A stretch of DNA of 64,000 nt from Laburnicola sp. R22_1 (Eukaryota > Ascomycota > Dothideomycetes > Pleosporales > Didymosphaeriaceae): NCBI GenBank assembly GCA_014281115.1, contig JACONQ010000017.1:1984001-2048000 (forward strand), in the 5' to 3' direction. The first letter of the stretch is position 1; every line of letters starts with the position of its first letter. Of the stretch, positions 13,001 to 23,974 are shown one piece after another. The translations under genes and the position numbers were made by a program. The notes under the pieces are model-generated. The model saw nothing but the letters and a program-made list of their open reading frames with translations, did not search any database and was not told the origin of the DNA.

Positions 13001-13664
13001 TTAGGAATCTGCGAGTTCCGAGCGTGCGACTGACGAGGTATACGAACATCGTCGTTGGTAAGACGGCCGCTCATTTGTATACCTTTCGTCTTGACGTGTG
13101 CTGACCTGTTGTCACTACCCCACAGTCAAGCAGTTACTGGACAAGCCGAACTGGCAATCCGTTGGACACCAAGCGAAACAAATTACCGCCACGGGAAACC
13201 ATCCGTTTGTCGGACAACCATCTCTAGCCTGCGTCCAACCATCCGTCCAGGGTATCGTGCCTTCTCGCCGCCACGAAAAGGACCAGAGCTCGACAGTGTC
13301 CCAACCCTCGTTCGACTATCTGAAGCATACCGTACGTACCTACTTGAGTGTCTCCAGCCATGTCAAACACTGACCGACAAAGAGACGAGACCCTGAAACG
13401 CGTGGTTGGAGCGCATACTCAGCGATATCGCTTGCCCGTATAAGCTGTCTGTCTCGGCCTCGTGGCCAAACGTGCAAACGCAGTACCCAAGGCCTCTTTT
13501 CTGCCGACCAGACCACTGCTCCAGCTTCCCGCTGCCCAAACCACTCCGTCGTTGCACTGCAGCTTAGTTCTCTGCTCATCCTGGTCTCTGCTTCAAGTCC
13601 ACCCTCGACGAGTACACCGCGACACACTACTACTTAGCCTACTGACCTTTCGCGCCTGGCCAGT

Positions 13665-15444
13665 ATGAAGATCCACTCTTTGCTCAACCCCTTCTGCAGC
13701 GAAAGGACTGGCTATCGCAACTCTGAGTCTCCGACTCCGGCATCCTTGCCGTGCCCAGTGGGGTCATATCCTTCCATACCAAAGCGGCAGAAAATTCCCA
13801 AGGATGCACCTATATTTGCCGAGGGAACAAAGACAGTTGGCCACGTCAACTATCCTCCATATGAATCCGTAGTCGACGAGGACCTCGCCGCGCAGCACCG
13901 GAGATTTCGAATATTCCCCATGGGCGAGATCCAGAAGAAGGGCGTGCGACATATCCCCTACAACAGCGACAAGAAAGACTTTTTGGAGAAGACTGCGAGA
14001 GAGGCCTTCGAAAGTATGGCGCTCTCTCCGAACGATGACTGTGCCGCTAACTAGTCGATAGTCTTCCATTATACGTACCGGGTGCCGGGTGAGGACAGGG
14101 AATACACCGTTGTATGGGATTACAACGTCGGCCTCGTGCGCATGACGCCGTTCTTCAAGTCGTTGAAGCACTCCAAGGTCAGTCCAGTCGCGCCGCGCAA
14201 AACAAAACCACTAATCATCGCAGACGATACCAGCCAAAGCCCTACGAGAAAACCCCGGCCTCCGAGACATCAGCTACAGCATCACCGGCGGCGCCCTAGT
14301 CTGCCAAGGTCAGTGTCTCCCCCATCCCTCCCCTACAGCCCCTTTACTCACCATCCTCTCAGGATACTGGATGCCCTATCAAGCCGCCAAAGCCATCGCC
14401 GCAACCTTCTGCTACCACATCCGCTGGGCCCTCACCCCCGTCTTCGGCAACGACTTCCCCTCGACCTGCCTCCCCCCCTCGCACCCCAAATACGGCAAAT
14501 TCCTCATCGACCCCTCCATCGTCCAGTCCTGCACCGACGAAACGACGCGCTTCCGAACCGAGGGCCCAGCGTACAAAATCCCAGGTGGTGTGCGGGAACC
14601 ATCCTCGGCACACCCTCCACCACCGCAGCCGCAGTTCCACTCTCCCCCGTGGGACACGGTGTCGCGGCACCCAAGAGAGTCGGAGGAAAGCGGCTACTTC
14701 ACCACCGAGGAAGACCCGCACAATGAGAAGTACGTCTTCTCGCCGCAGGTTTCGCCGCGGAGCACGACGTGGGTCTCAGTCAACGGGTCGGCGAAGTCGC
14801 CGTCATCTTCTTCTTCACCTTTCTTCGCGTCGCCGTTTAGTTCGCCGGATATGGAGCAGAACAGCGCGGTGCTTCCTTCGATTCGGCACATGCTGCCGAC
14901 GTCCGTCCCGGAAGGGTACTATGAGAATCGGATTCAGAGGGTGGCCGTGCAGGAGGGATACGCGGATACCAAGCACAGCCGACCGAAGCACTCAGAGGTG
15001 CAGGATGGTGAAGGTTGCTGCCAGCCCCAACTCCAACCTCAGCTCTTATCATCCTCCCTACCGGAAGGATACCACCACCCCACCCCCCTGCCAGACGCCC
15101 CCTTCCCACCCCTGCACCCCCCGACCAAGCGCACCCTCTCCAAAGTCGCCCTCACAGACTATCCTCCCAATCCCAACCCAAGAGAAGACTACACTGTCCC
15201 TGCCCACAGCACACTGCACCACCACCAGCCCAATGAACCATATTCTCCCCACACTGTACCACCTACTCCGCAACCAAACACCAGTCCCGCACGGCAAGAC
15301 GACGAGACACACGCTTCGCACACACGCTCCGACGTCGACGCCGCGGAGATTATGCTCCAGCTCAGTGCGGCGGATAAGGCGCTGCCGCCGACGAAGCGGA
15401 CGAGGCGGGGGGAGCCTCGGCGTACGGAGTTGGTTGAGGGTTGA
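13665..15444 (+). CDS. APSES (KilA-N type) transcription factor, Xbp1-like
   Basis: Sequence-specific DNA-binding regulator of the fungal APSES family. Four exons, 13665-14013, 14062-14177, 14224-14308 and 14363-15444, join in frame to 543 aa; all three introns are 45-54 bp with GT..AG ends. The DNA-binding domain runs from about residue 117 to 230 across the introns: VVWDYNVGLVRMTPFFKSLKH, then [24 protein letters not shown] and TFCYHIRWALTPVFGNDFP, the helix-strand pattern of APSES domains that matches Xbp1-type proteins better than StuA-type ones. The remaining 300 residues are Ser/Pro-rich and probably disordered, without ankyrin repeats, ending in a short basic patch TKRTRRGEPRR. Exon 4 may hold another intron that I cannot see. 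The long gene-free upstream region fits a heavily regulated gene (inference). Family call firm; subfamily less so. Confidence 0.86.
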
Positions 15445-16020
15445 GGGTTGGGGTGGGTGGATGGATGGAGCGGAGGACGCGTCTGAGATGGGATGTAGGA
15501 TGGGGTGAGCTGGGCGAGGTAGGTGCGCTGGGTGGAGTTGATCAAGCAACTACGAGGGGATAAAAGGGGGTGGGGGTTTGTCTCTCTGCGTATTTTGGTT
15601 TTTTTGGTTTTTGGGGTTGGGGGCATGGCGCGCGTGGTGTGGCGGGCATGTTGGGTTTGGTCTGTCTGTCTGTCTTTTTCGCATGCAAAAAATCGGCATT
15701 AGGTTGGGTTCTTTTTTCGGCCGCGACTTGTTATGTAGCGTGGCATCGCATATTGCACATTGCACACAGCGAGAGGGGTCGCTGTTTCCTATCTGGGTTT
15801 TTTGTTTTCAAAAATGCATGGTTTGTTGCGAGGCGACCCGGTGGTAGTAAAGCAAGAGCATGGTATAGCATAGTACAGCGTGTCCTCCACTCCAGCATAG
15901 ATTAGACGCCGGGTATGAACAGGGATACAGTAACCCCTTCCCTACCTCTACCTCCAGCCCCACCTCCACCTCCACCAAACCAATTTGCCGCGTCACTTCC
16001 ACCCTGCCCAGCACCTCCAT
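15445..16020. other. Intergenic, convergent gene ends
   Basis: Region between the ends of the APSES gene and the convergent GST gene. It is G/T-rich on the plus strand near 15.43-15.70 kb, with a short TCTG repeat around 15660-15677. No coding signal and no clear stem-loop terminator, as expected for polyadenylated fungal genes. Confidence 0.5.
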
Positions 16021-17185
16021 CTACGCCCTCTTCATCCCCTCAATCTTCTCCGCCGTTCCCCTAACAATCTCCTCCTCATCCCACACATACGTCACGCTCT
16101 CCTGCTTGACAACCTCACCCGCCCACTTCGCGAACCGCGGCAGGTTATCCAGTCCCTCGGTTACGGCGTGCGGCAGTACGCCACGTTTTGCGAAGGCGTA
16201 GGTGCGGATTATGAATGGTGCTGTTGGGGGTGGGGTTGTGTTAGAAAATTATATGCATATTTATCGGTGGGGGAGAGGGGCCGTTGGGGTTGAGGATACA
16301 GGGGGAGGGATGGCATGGCATGGGATGGAATACGCACTCACGATGACCTCCGCCATAGTCAACTTGTTGCTTCCGCCAAAAAAAAGGCGCCGCGTCTGCG
16401 AGCAGCGGCTCGATTTCTTGGGCTACGACGCTGACGAAGTCTTTAGATAGCGCGGTTTTTGAGTCTGGGGTGTCCTGCGTATACAGCTTAGCGTTACACT
16501 TCCATCTCATGATTCTCATCTTCAAAGTCTGTGTGCGCTACGGGCCTCGCTATAGGTGCAGAAATGCTTCTGTGGTTACGCAAACAGAGACAGAGGGTAG
16601 TGTGGTGTCTGAAAGATATATACGTACCGCAGCAATGATCTTGAACAGATAGCTGGCCACCTTGGCATTCCACGTGTCTGTGAAAAAGGCGATGCGGGCG
16701 CGCTGGAGCGCGGCGGAGACGGTGCCGGGGGTGGGGAGGAGGTGCGAGGGGTAGGCGTCTGCGAGGAAGTGTGCGACGATGGCGGATTCGGTTATGATGT
16801 TGTCGTTAAAGGAGAGGGTGGGGACGAGGCCGCGCTGTGCATGTGCGTTAGCATGGTGGGTGCAGGGGACGAGCATCCGGTATTCCTTGTCCGCTCTTTG
16901 TAGTGGATGGATGTCGAGTGAATGTATCAAGACAAGAAAAGAAGATGTTACAATAACCCCTACACTCCTCTAAAGCCTCATCCGGATCTAAATACCACAA
17001 CGCAAGAAAAAACTCACAGGATTAATGTCCAAATACCACTTCTCCCTGGGCTTGTCAAGATCGATGATGACCTCTTCGTACTGGAGGCCCAGCTCTTTGA
17101 TCGCAATGTGCGCGCGGTGCGCATACGGACAGCCGTGATTCGTGTACAACGTGATCTTAGGCGTGGTTCCGTTCAAGGCCGCCAT
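16021..17185 (-). pseudogene. Omega-like glutathione S-transferase, frameshifted in exon 3
   Basis: Exons on the minus strand: 17185-17018, 16834-16628, 16474-16338 and 16220-16021. The thioredoxin-fold N-terminus carries NHGCPYAHRAHIAIKELG, with the Cys of a CPYA active site as in omega-class GSTs, then the cis-Pro region GLVPTLSFNDN and ESAIVAHFLAD. The C-terminal helical domain follows, ending AFAKRGVLPHAVTEGLDNLPRFAKW. Exon 3 contains a run of eight T (minus strand) at about 16378-16385. With eight, the frame leaves the family pattern and meets stops; with seven, it would run on through a normal NKLTMAEV word and give 236 aa. So the gene carries a +1 frameshift, either a real lesion or a homopolymer sequencing error. 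Everything else looks functional, so an error is quite possible. Function: glutathione-dependent thiol transfer or dehydroascorbate-type reduction in the cytosol (family knowledge). Confidence 0.82.
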
Positions 17186-17501
17186 GTTGCGTATACTGCG
17201 TTGGTACGATTTCGGTACGTGGTGGTGGTGAGTAAGCAGAGGCCGGGAGAGCTTTAGCATTTACTAGGGGCGTTGGAGCTAGCTGGTGAAGTTGCGAAGT
17301 TGGAGCTGATGGCTTTCCTGTATTGGTCCGAGCTATAGAGGTGAGGTGCCCTTTGTACCCGTGGGATTGGGACATCAGCCCCCCCAACGGACGAATCTTG
17401 ATCTGAAGCGTACTCGCTGCGAGATGGGAATTAATAATGTATGGGTATCTTAAAAGGGCCCTAAAACGCCGGAGAAATGCTCAATACGTGATTCGGGTCC
17501 C
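17186..17501. other. Intergenic, GST upstream region
   Basis: Short spacer of about 316 bp between the Snu23 stop and the GST start, both on the minus strand. No motif recognised with confidence. Confidence 0.4.
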
Positions 17502-18107
17502 TCACCACTCATCCTGCTTCTTCGCCCTCCTCTTCTCATTCCGTTTCCTGCGCTTTTCCTCCCTCTCCCTCTCCTCCTCCTCTCTCCGCTTATCCAGCCT
17601 GACATCAAGATCCACCTCCTCCACCTTCTGTGCCTCCTTCCTCTTCCGGCTCAGATACCTCAGCCTCTCGCGCACCTCGTCCAAATCCGCCCGCTTCACA
17701 TCCATACTCTGCCCGGTATTCGAAAGATGCTGCTTCGAGTTGAGATGCTCAACGTACGAAATGTGATCGCGCCACGTCATGTCGCACGCCTCGCAGAAGA
17801 AGCCTGCCGACTTGCCGCGCTTGCCCACGCCCGAGCCGGCGGGGACGAGCATCGTCTTGCCGATGAGGCTGGCCACGTCTACGCGCGAGGTGCGCGCTTC
17901 CGTCATCTTCATATCGTCGGGCGTCGAGGCGCGGCGGCGGTATGAGCGCCCTTCTTGTTTGGCTTCGTAGCGCGCTTTGCCTTCTTCGCGTTCGCGCTGC
18001 TCGCGCTCTTTGGCTTGGGCCGCGTATTTTTCGCGGTCGTACGTCTTGCGGAAGTCGGTGTCGCCGCCCCCGGAGGCGCCGCCGTAGGCACCGGCTTTCT
18101 TGTCCAT
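17502..18107 (-). CDS. SNU23: U4/U6.U5 tri-snRNP zinc-finger protein Snu23
   Basis: Spliceosomal protein of the tri-snRNP (human ZMAT2), needed for B-complex function before activation. Single exon, 201 aa. The N-terminus reads GDTDFRKTYDREKYAAQAKERE, the hallmark start of the family, followed by a basic helix. A U1-type C2H2 zinc finger lies at Cys105, Cys108, His121 and His127 (FFCEACDMTWRDHISYVEH). A helical segment with DLDEVRERLRYLSRKRKE follows, then an extremely Glu/Arg-rich tail. I chose the ATG at 18107 over the longer frame from 18224 because the extra 39 residues are Pro/Arg-rich and unlike the family, while MDKKAGAYGG matches it. It looks intact and sits at the edge of the core block before the repeats. 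Confidence 0.94.
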   Translation of the reverse strand: MDKKAGAYGGASGGGDTDFRKTYDREKYAAQAKEREQREREEGKARYEAKQEGRSYRRRASTPDDMKMTEARTSRVDVASLIGKTMLVPAGSGVGKRGKSAGFFCEACDMTWRDHISYVEHLNSKQHLSNTGQSMDVKRADLDEVRERLRYLSRKRKEAQKVEEVDLDVRLDKRREEEEREREEKRRKRNEKRRAKKQDEW

Positions 18108-18810
18108 GCTTGTGGCTTGAGGATGCGTCGGATTCGGATTGGAGGTACGACGGCAGGATTTCCTGCGGGGAGGTACGGCGGAGTGCTGATGGGGTTGAGG
18201 TAAGGAGCAGCGCCGGCGGTCCACGTAGCGTAAGCGTCTACTATGGTGGATAGAGAGCTTTGATATGGAGAGCAGAGAGTGAGAAAGCCGAAGAGGTTGG
18301 ACGTCAGTTTGAATTCCGCTTGTCGTGACGCCCGTGAAGCCGAATTTCGGCCGTGCGCTAGTCTATTTGTAGCATGTAATATACATTAGTCATAAGCGGC
18401 GAGCAGGGCTAATGTATCGCTGCTGACAAATCAAGCCAGCCGTAAACGGCTACCGCTTATCCGTCCTGGCAAGCACGAGTTGCTTCGACTTCCCTTTCCC
18501 ACCAGCAGACTTCTTTCCCCTCACCGGCGTGGGAGCTTTTTGGCCACTCTTTCACCGCCCAGCGCAAATTGTGGGATACCTCAGGCCCGTTGGAATGGGA
18601 GCGAGCGAAGCAGAACTATGACCCTTTTTGGACTACGAGAATGAAATTTGATCGCATCATGCAGCACGGAAATGCAGACGAACTGGACGACTTTGGCATG
18701 GTCTTGCTGATTGCCCATAGTGGTCAAGATACAGTGGACCATTGGTTGGCAACCCCAAGACGGAAAGAGTCACTGGTTGCTGTTTTAAACTTGCATCAAA
18801 GTCTACTCAA
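18108..18810. other. Core/repeat boundary region
   Basis: Upstream of Snu23. A plus-strand open frame at 18569-18820 has balanced composition and a protein-like text (DDFGMVLLIAHSGQDTVDHWLATP) but no family I know. It runs into the hAT element at about 18.81 kb, so it may be a host gene fragment or an older repeat cut by the insertion. Confidence 0.35.
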
Positions 18811-19223
18811 CGTGGTGCAGAGCACAATTGTCAACAATCAAATATACTTCCAAATCTCGAGCTTCGAACGGCCGAGTTGCCAAATCAAGTAAATCAAGTC
18901 TTTGCCGTATAAATTGAGGCGGAAATCAAGTCCAAAATAAAGATTTGACTTGGAGATTTGATAGATTTGATAGTGTTGTTTAGCTATAGAAGCGAGCGGG
19001 TGTTGCTGCAAAAGTTGGCTTATTTGGAGCTGTTGATTGGCCACAACTTACTGCCGGCATCACGCCCAGGCCCCCTAGCCATCTTATCGCGCACTTGACG
19101 CGCTGTTTTGTTACTATCGCCTATCCATCAGCGTACTTTTGTTGGTGTTTTAGCTATTGCAGTTAACTTATTGCGTACTTTTCGCTGCCTTTGCTTACCT
19201 TGTGGGCTTGCTAATAGCCCGAG

Positions 19224-20124
19224 ATGCCCCCCAAACGCGCCATTGATGGCAACGCACGCGCCAGAGTACGCGCCAACAGCGCCGTAGAGGTGACTAATGA
19301 AGGTGGAGGTCGCGGCAAGCGTTAGAAAGTACGCACCCAGCGGGCTATTAAAGGCGACTCGCTGCCAGCTGGCACTGCCAGTTAGCTAATAGAGCTGCCC
19401 AAAACGCAGCTAACTGCGCCGCCATTGCCTTAATCGTCGCCATTACAGGGAGCCAGCCAGCCAGCCATGCCCGCCAAAGACCCGCTTGTCAGCCAGGTTA
19501 TAGATGCCTTATAGCGGCTGTAGGAGCTGCAGTTGCTAGAGTCGCAGGCGTTGTTAACGCCATCATCAGCGTCAAAGGCAGCCACGGAGGCTTTGACTGT
19601 GGAGGATAATAATATTGTTAGCGGCGGCTTTGACAAGCGCTTTGCGGACAATTACAATAACATTGATTAGGAGAAGCTAGCTTGGTACCAGGTGCCACAG
19701 CGTACTCTTATTGGCAAGAAGAGCTGGGTCTTTTAGTACAGCTATCGCGTCGCGTTAAAGCAAAGTCCTGCACAAATTACGGCTAATAAGCCTAAGCGTA
19801 CCTTCTTTGTATGCCGCTTCTACTACCACAACGCGCTAACAAGCAGTATAATTGAGGTGACAAATGCCATAAGCTTTGTGGCGAAGCACCTGGGTTGTCA
19901 AAGGCGCGGCCATCGCCTAACTGCGCGCGGGAAGCAGCTGCCACAGCTGCTAGGTGGTTAGTTAACTATCTTTAACGCGATAAAGAAGGGCGTACCTGTT
20001 ATATAAGCTGTGGTTAATAAGCTAAGTAACTTTAATATTTAAGGCTTCTAGCTCGCCGCTGTGCAATGGCTTGTTGAGAATAACCATCCGCTGCGCGAAT
20101 TTAAGACTGAGAGCTTCTGGCGCA
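19224..20124 (+). pseudogene. hAT transposase, N-terminal part
   Basis: Begins MPPKRAIDGNARARVR. In one frame with many TAG/TAA stops it reads SGGFDKRFADNYNNID, LAWYQVPQRTLIGKKSWVF, FVCRFYYHNALTSS, then a zinc-finger-like FVAKHLGCQRRGH and AVQWLVENNHPLREFKTESFW. This is the BED-like finger and adjoining region of fungal hAT transposases. Most stops replace Gln codons, consistent with RIP. The reading is cut off after ESFWRI by the pogo-like element starting at 20127. Confidence 0.75.
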
Positions 20125-22133
20125 TACCATGGGTGCGGGGTCAATGCGCGCCGAGCCTCAATGCGCGCTCAACACCAAACCAGCTCAGCTAAACTTGAAG
20201 CTGCAGAGCTCCCTACAATTGCTATTATTATAAGAATTTCTGGTGATGAGGTCTATGAATCTTAATAATTAATTATAGCTATAAAAATCTACTCGGAGTT
20301 CTAATATTCCGGCCCCGGCGCGACTAAGGCTATAGAGGCTGTGATGCAGCACCTAAGGCCTCAGCAGCATCTATAGCCTTATTAATAAGCTTTTTTTCCC
20401 TTATGCCCTGCTTGGGTAGCCTTAATGCCTTTTTGCTACCTTTCTTAGCTATTTTTATACAATTCTTATAGTGTTGCTAAGCCCTGCGAGCCTGCTGCTT
20501 CTGGGCTCGCTCAGCTGCCTAATCCGCCTTTGCCTTCGCTTAAGCTGCCTAAGCCTTAGCCCTCGCAACGCGCTTCTCTTGGAGTAGTCTAGCCTTCAGC
20601 TGCTGGCTAGCCCTCCGAGCCTCAGCTGCCTCAGTTTTTTAGAGTACTAGCTGCTCTGCCTTAGCCTCTTTTTGCTGTAGACGATCACGTGCCTCCTACA
20701 CCTTCCTTAGGGACCAGAAAACAGCACCCCCTAAGTACTCAGTAGGCTGGTTATCCAGCAAAGGCTTGCCACGCTTCCTACGCCTCTTCTCATTGCCTAG
20801 TGCTGCTCTTAGTCCCTTATTTTTATGCTGTAGTAGCTGTTTTTGTACGGCAATTGAGTGCACTGTTCGGCTCAGCTTCTTTGCCTTATTACTATTCCCT
20901 ATATCTACTGCAGCCTTTAGGAGCCGGTCGATTTTCCTCCAGTCAGACGCGCTAAGTACTGAGGTTGAGCTTTCTCTTAATTCCCGCTTGGGTAGGCTGG
21001 TCTTAGTGAATCTCTTAAGTATAACCTCTGGGTTGAGTGGTGATATGCCAGTAGCCTCAAAGGCCTTAATAATTAATGGCTTCCTGAACGAGCTACCCCA
21101 AGCCCTCCAGAATAGGCTAAAGAAGTCTCTTTTTGCGATTGACGATAGTTCCTGGCACCTGTGTAGGAAGGCTGAGAGCTCAGCTAAGTAGGCAGTGGAG
21201 AGAGGCTTAAACATAACAATGTTAAGCGGCTGTAGCGTATGCGTCAAATAAGGCGGAAATATAGCTAGGAGTATCCTATTCTGGTTACAGTAATTGATAA
21301 AATCCATAGTAAGGTGGGATCCATAGCCGTTAAGGATAAGTAGTTGGTAGGAGCGTTTAGCTTTCTCCTTAGTACAGCGATTGAACACCTGCTTAAGCCA
21401 CGCAAGGCCTATCTTATTATTTGTCCAGCCAGAAGGCGATAAGGTGATAAAGGCTGAGTGTTCCTAAGGGTTGATTTCTTTAACCCAGCTTGATTGTAGG
21501 CTACCTGAGGCAGCCTAATAGATGAGGGCTGGATCTAGAGCCGATCCGTCGGCGCATATGCAGGCTAGGAGCGAAATCCACTCACGGCTACCATCCTAAA
21601 TAGCCTGCCTCACCTCCTTGCTCTCGTATAGCTGCCTACTAAAGATCCGCTTTGAGCGAGTAGTAATGCCTAGTAGGATGCCTTTTTTGTCCATATTGTA
21701 CGTGTGCTGAGGCTCGATATCGTATTGGCTAATTTTCTGCTGTAGTAGGTCGAAATATAGGCTGTACTTTGTCTCTAAGTCAGCTTTGTAGCGATTGCTG
21801 TCCATTCCAGCTGTCCATCTTGAAACTAGATTAATGCTATGTCGCTTGACGAACTAATTAACCCAGTACATGCTAACGCTTGTTTTGGCTATACAGGCTG
21901 CAAAGTTCTGGATCATTTGCTGTGTAGGTGGTAGGCCTCGCTAAGTGAGTTTTTTAATATAGCGTATAAGCTCCTGCTCCTATTAAGGGCGAAGTTTTTG
22001 TTGGTTAATTCCCTCAGCTGTACGCGACTGCGTTACCGTGTTTCATCACCTGACGATCGGCCCCACCGGACGATCGATTTTCCGCCTCAACAGCCCAACT
22101 TCGGCACCTTTTGCAACGCTCTATACAACGAAT

Positions 22134-23579
22134 ATGGCCGAATTAAGTGCTGCTCTTGACTATTTGAGCTCGCTGAGCATCTCTGAGAAGCCTAATTACA
22201 CCAAAGTCGCTCAAAAATATGGCTGCGATCGCAATACGTTGTCGCGCCGGCATCGCAGGGTGCAGGGCACGCGCGACGCGCTGGCCGACAGCCAGCGCCT
22301 CCTCAACACCCAACAGGAAACTGAGCTTCTACAATATATTAATGGCCTTTGCGAACGAGGATTACCCCCTACAAAGGAGATGATACGAAATTTCGCATCA
22401 GAAATAGCTGGGAAGCCTGCTGGCAAAAACTGGGTTGACCGATTTATACGACGCCACAAAGTCGACCTACTTTCCCACTGGACCTCTGGTATAGACGCCT
22501 CACGTAAACGCGCCGACTCTGCCTTCAAGTACGCCCTATATTTCGAGCTCCTACGTAAAAAGATTGAGCAGTATAACGTCGACAAGCGCCACATGTACAA
22601 TATGGATGAGAAGGGTTTCCTAATTGGGGTGCTGTCAAAAATGAAGCGTGTCTTCTCCCGACAGCGCTATGAGAGCGGCGGCATTAAACAAATGCTCCAG
22701 GACGGCAATCGCGAGTGGATTACAACGCTAGCATGTATTTGCGCTGATGGAAGCTCTCTTACGCCTTGCTTGATTTATCAAGCGCAGTCAAACAATATAC
22801 AAGACACCTGGTTACAAGATTTTGACGATTCCTTACACAAAGCTTTCTTTGCGGTATCACCAAGTGGATGGACGAACAACGATTTAGGCCTAGCATGGGT
22901 CAAACAGGTGTTTGACAGGGAGACTAAGGCAAAGGCGCGCCGCGATTATCGTCTACTACTCCTTGACGGCCATGGATCGCATGTTACAATGGAGTTTATT
23001 GACTACTGCGATCAAAATAAGATCCTCCTGGCTATCTATCCACCTCATTCAACCCATACGCTCCAGCCGCTCGACGTCGCGCTATTCAAGCCTCTCAGCA
23101 CTGCCTACTCCGCTGAACTTACTGAGTACTTAGATAAGTGCCAGGGCCTCTCAAGAGTCACAAAGCGCGACTTCTTCGCTATGTTTGAGAGGGCCTGGCA
23201 GTGCTCCTTTCAAGAAAACACGATCTGCAGCGCCTTTAAGGCCACTGGCGTAGTGCCTTTCAACCCCCAAGTAATCCTTCAGCGCTTTAATAATATAGAC
23301 CTAGAGCGGCCATCCTCAAGCGACAGCAGCTCTTCTGTACTTAGCGCTTCAGATTGGCGTAAAATTGAGAGACTCTTGCGCCAGGTTGTCTCTGATACTT
23401 ACGCTGAGGGGTCCCGGCAGCTCTCCCGCACTATGCACTCAATTTCAGTGCGCAACACCCTCCTGAACCATGAAAATACGCGTTTACAAGAAGCGCTAGC
23501 CCAGAAGAAGCGCCCTACGCAAGGAAAGCCTCTACTGCTTGAACCACCTGCAGATTACGCTGGCGGCGCAATATTTTAG
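22134..23579 (+). CDS. Fot1/pogo transposase, copy 1
   Basis: DDE transposase of the Tc1/mariner superfamily, 481 aa from the ATG at 22134; the frame is open further upstream into the inverted repeat, but this ATG matches the starts of the related elements. Residues 1-45 form a psq-type HTH (NYTKVAQKYGCDRNTLSRR), about 55-110 a CENP-B-like HTH, and 150-400 the DDE_1 core with Asp158 (YNMDEKG), Asp278 (LLLDGHGSH) and Asp314 (LQPLD), a DD35D arrangement. All three acids are intact. The frame ends at TAG 23577-23579, where relatives have Trp (VFWSLRKV in the outer element). A charged tail frame follows one base out of phase. Confidence 0.93.
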   Translation: MAELSAALDYLSSLSISEKPNYTKVAQKYGCDRNTLSRRHRRVQGTRDALADSQRLLNTQQETELLQYINGLCERGLPPTKEMIRNFASEIAGKPAGKNWVDRFIRRHKVDLLSHWTSGIDASRKRADSAFKYALYFELLRKKIEQYNVDKRHMYNMDEKGFLIGVLSKMKRVFSRQRYESGGIKQMLQDGNREWITTLACICADGSSLTPCLIYQAQSNNIQDTWLQDFDDSLHKAFFAVSPSGWTNNDLGLAWVKQVFDRETKAKARRDYRLLLLDGHGSHVTMEFIDYCDQNKILLAIYPPHSTHTLQPLDVALFKPLSTAYSAELTEYLDKCQGLSRVTKRDFFAMFERAWQCSFQENTICSAFKATGVVPFNPQVILQRFNNIDLERPSSSDSSSSVLSASDWRKIERLLRQVVSDTYAEGSRQLSRTMHSISVRNTLLNHENTRLQEALAQKKRPTQGKPLLLEPPADYAGGAIF

Positions 23580-23974
23580 TCCCCGCAAAGGTCAAGGAAG
23601 CTCGCCAACGCCAGGCACAAAAAGATCAGGAGGCAAAGGCTAAGGAGCAAGAGAAGGAGCAGAGGAAGGCTATCCAGGAGGAGCAGAGGCGTACAAAGGC
23701 TATACAAGAGGAGGAGCGCGCCCAGGGCCCTGGCGTCAACCCAGGCGCTTCGGGCACCAAAAGCAAGGCCCCCAAAGGCATCCAAGAAGCTCCTCTCCCA
23801 CTCCAAAACACCTCCAAGGTGACGCGCAAGGGCAAGGAGAAGGTTATTACGCCTCCTTTAATTGATGAGGAGGATGTAGAGTACAACTTTTCATCTGTTG
23901 TAGATGTGGCGCCTACGCCAGCGCGTACACGCCGGGGTCGCTCTTTACGGCTCCCTGAGCGTTATCGCACCTAA
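23580..23974 (+). other. Open tail frame after the Fot1 stop (copy 1)
   Basis: About 130 codons without a stop, in the -1 frame relative to the transposase, reading PAKVKEARQRQAQKDQEAKA, then Gln/Glu/Lys-rich text and a basic end RTRRGRSLRLPERYRT before TAA at 23972-23974. Older relatives carry a similar charged tail in the main frame, so this is the former C-terminus cut off by a stop plus a one-base phase change. The same tail follows copies 2 and 3 (after 40849 and 54121). Confidence 0.75.

Larger units (their letters stand above)
8532..13664. other. 5.1 kb without a supportable gene
   Basis: This stretch lies between topoisomerase II and the APSES factor gene. Frames longer than 100 codons exist (for example minus 9822-10277, plus 11130-11537, minus 12343-12822), but they are low-complexity or mirrored on the other strand, and none shows a recognisable domain. 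Simple repeats and a strong strand-composition switch occur at 9.4-10.2 kb. The part from about 10.2 to 13.6 kb has ordinary base composition and no RIP look. It could be a long regulatory or leader region of the APSES gene, a non-coding transcript, or a decayed gene. Confidence 0.5.

Noticed and set aside
16021..17185. The GST as the missing maleylpyruvate isomerase of the gentisate cluster
   Set aside because: It has a CPYA omega-type active site rather than the zeta-class Ser motif, lies 28 kb away, and is frameshifted.
23440..23590. An intron removing the Fot1 TAG
   Set aside because: There is a T-rich AG just at the stop (TATTTTAG), but no usable GT donor close upstream that would keep the frame.
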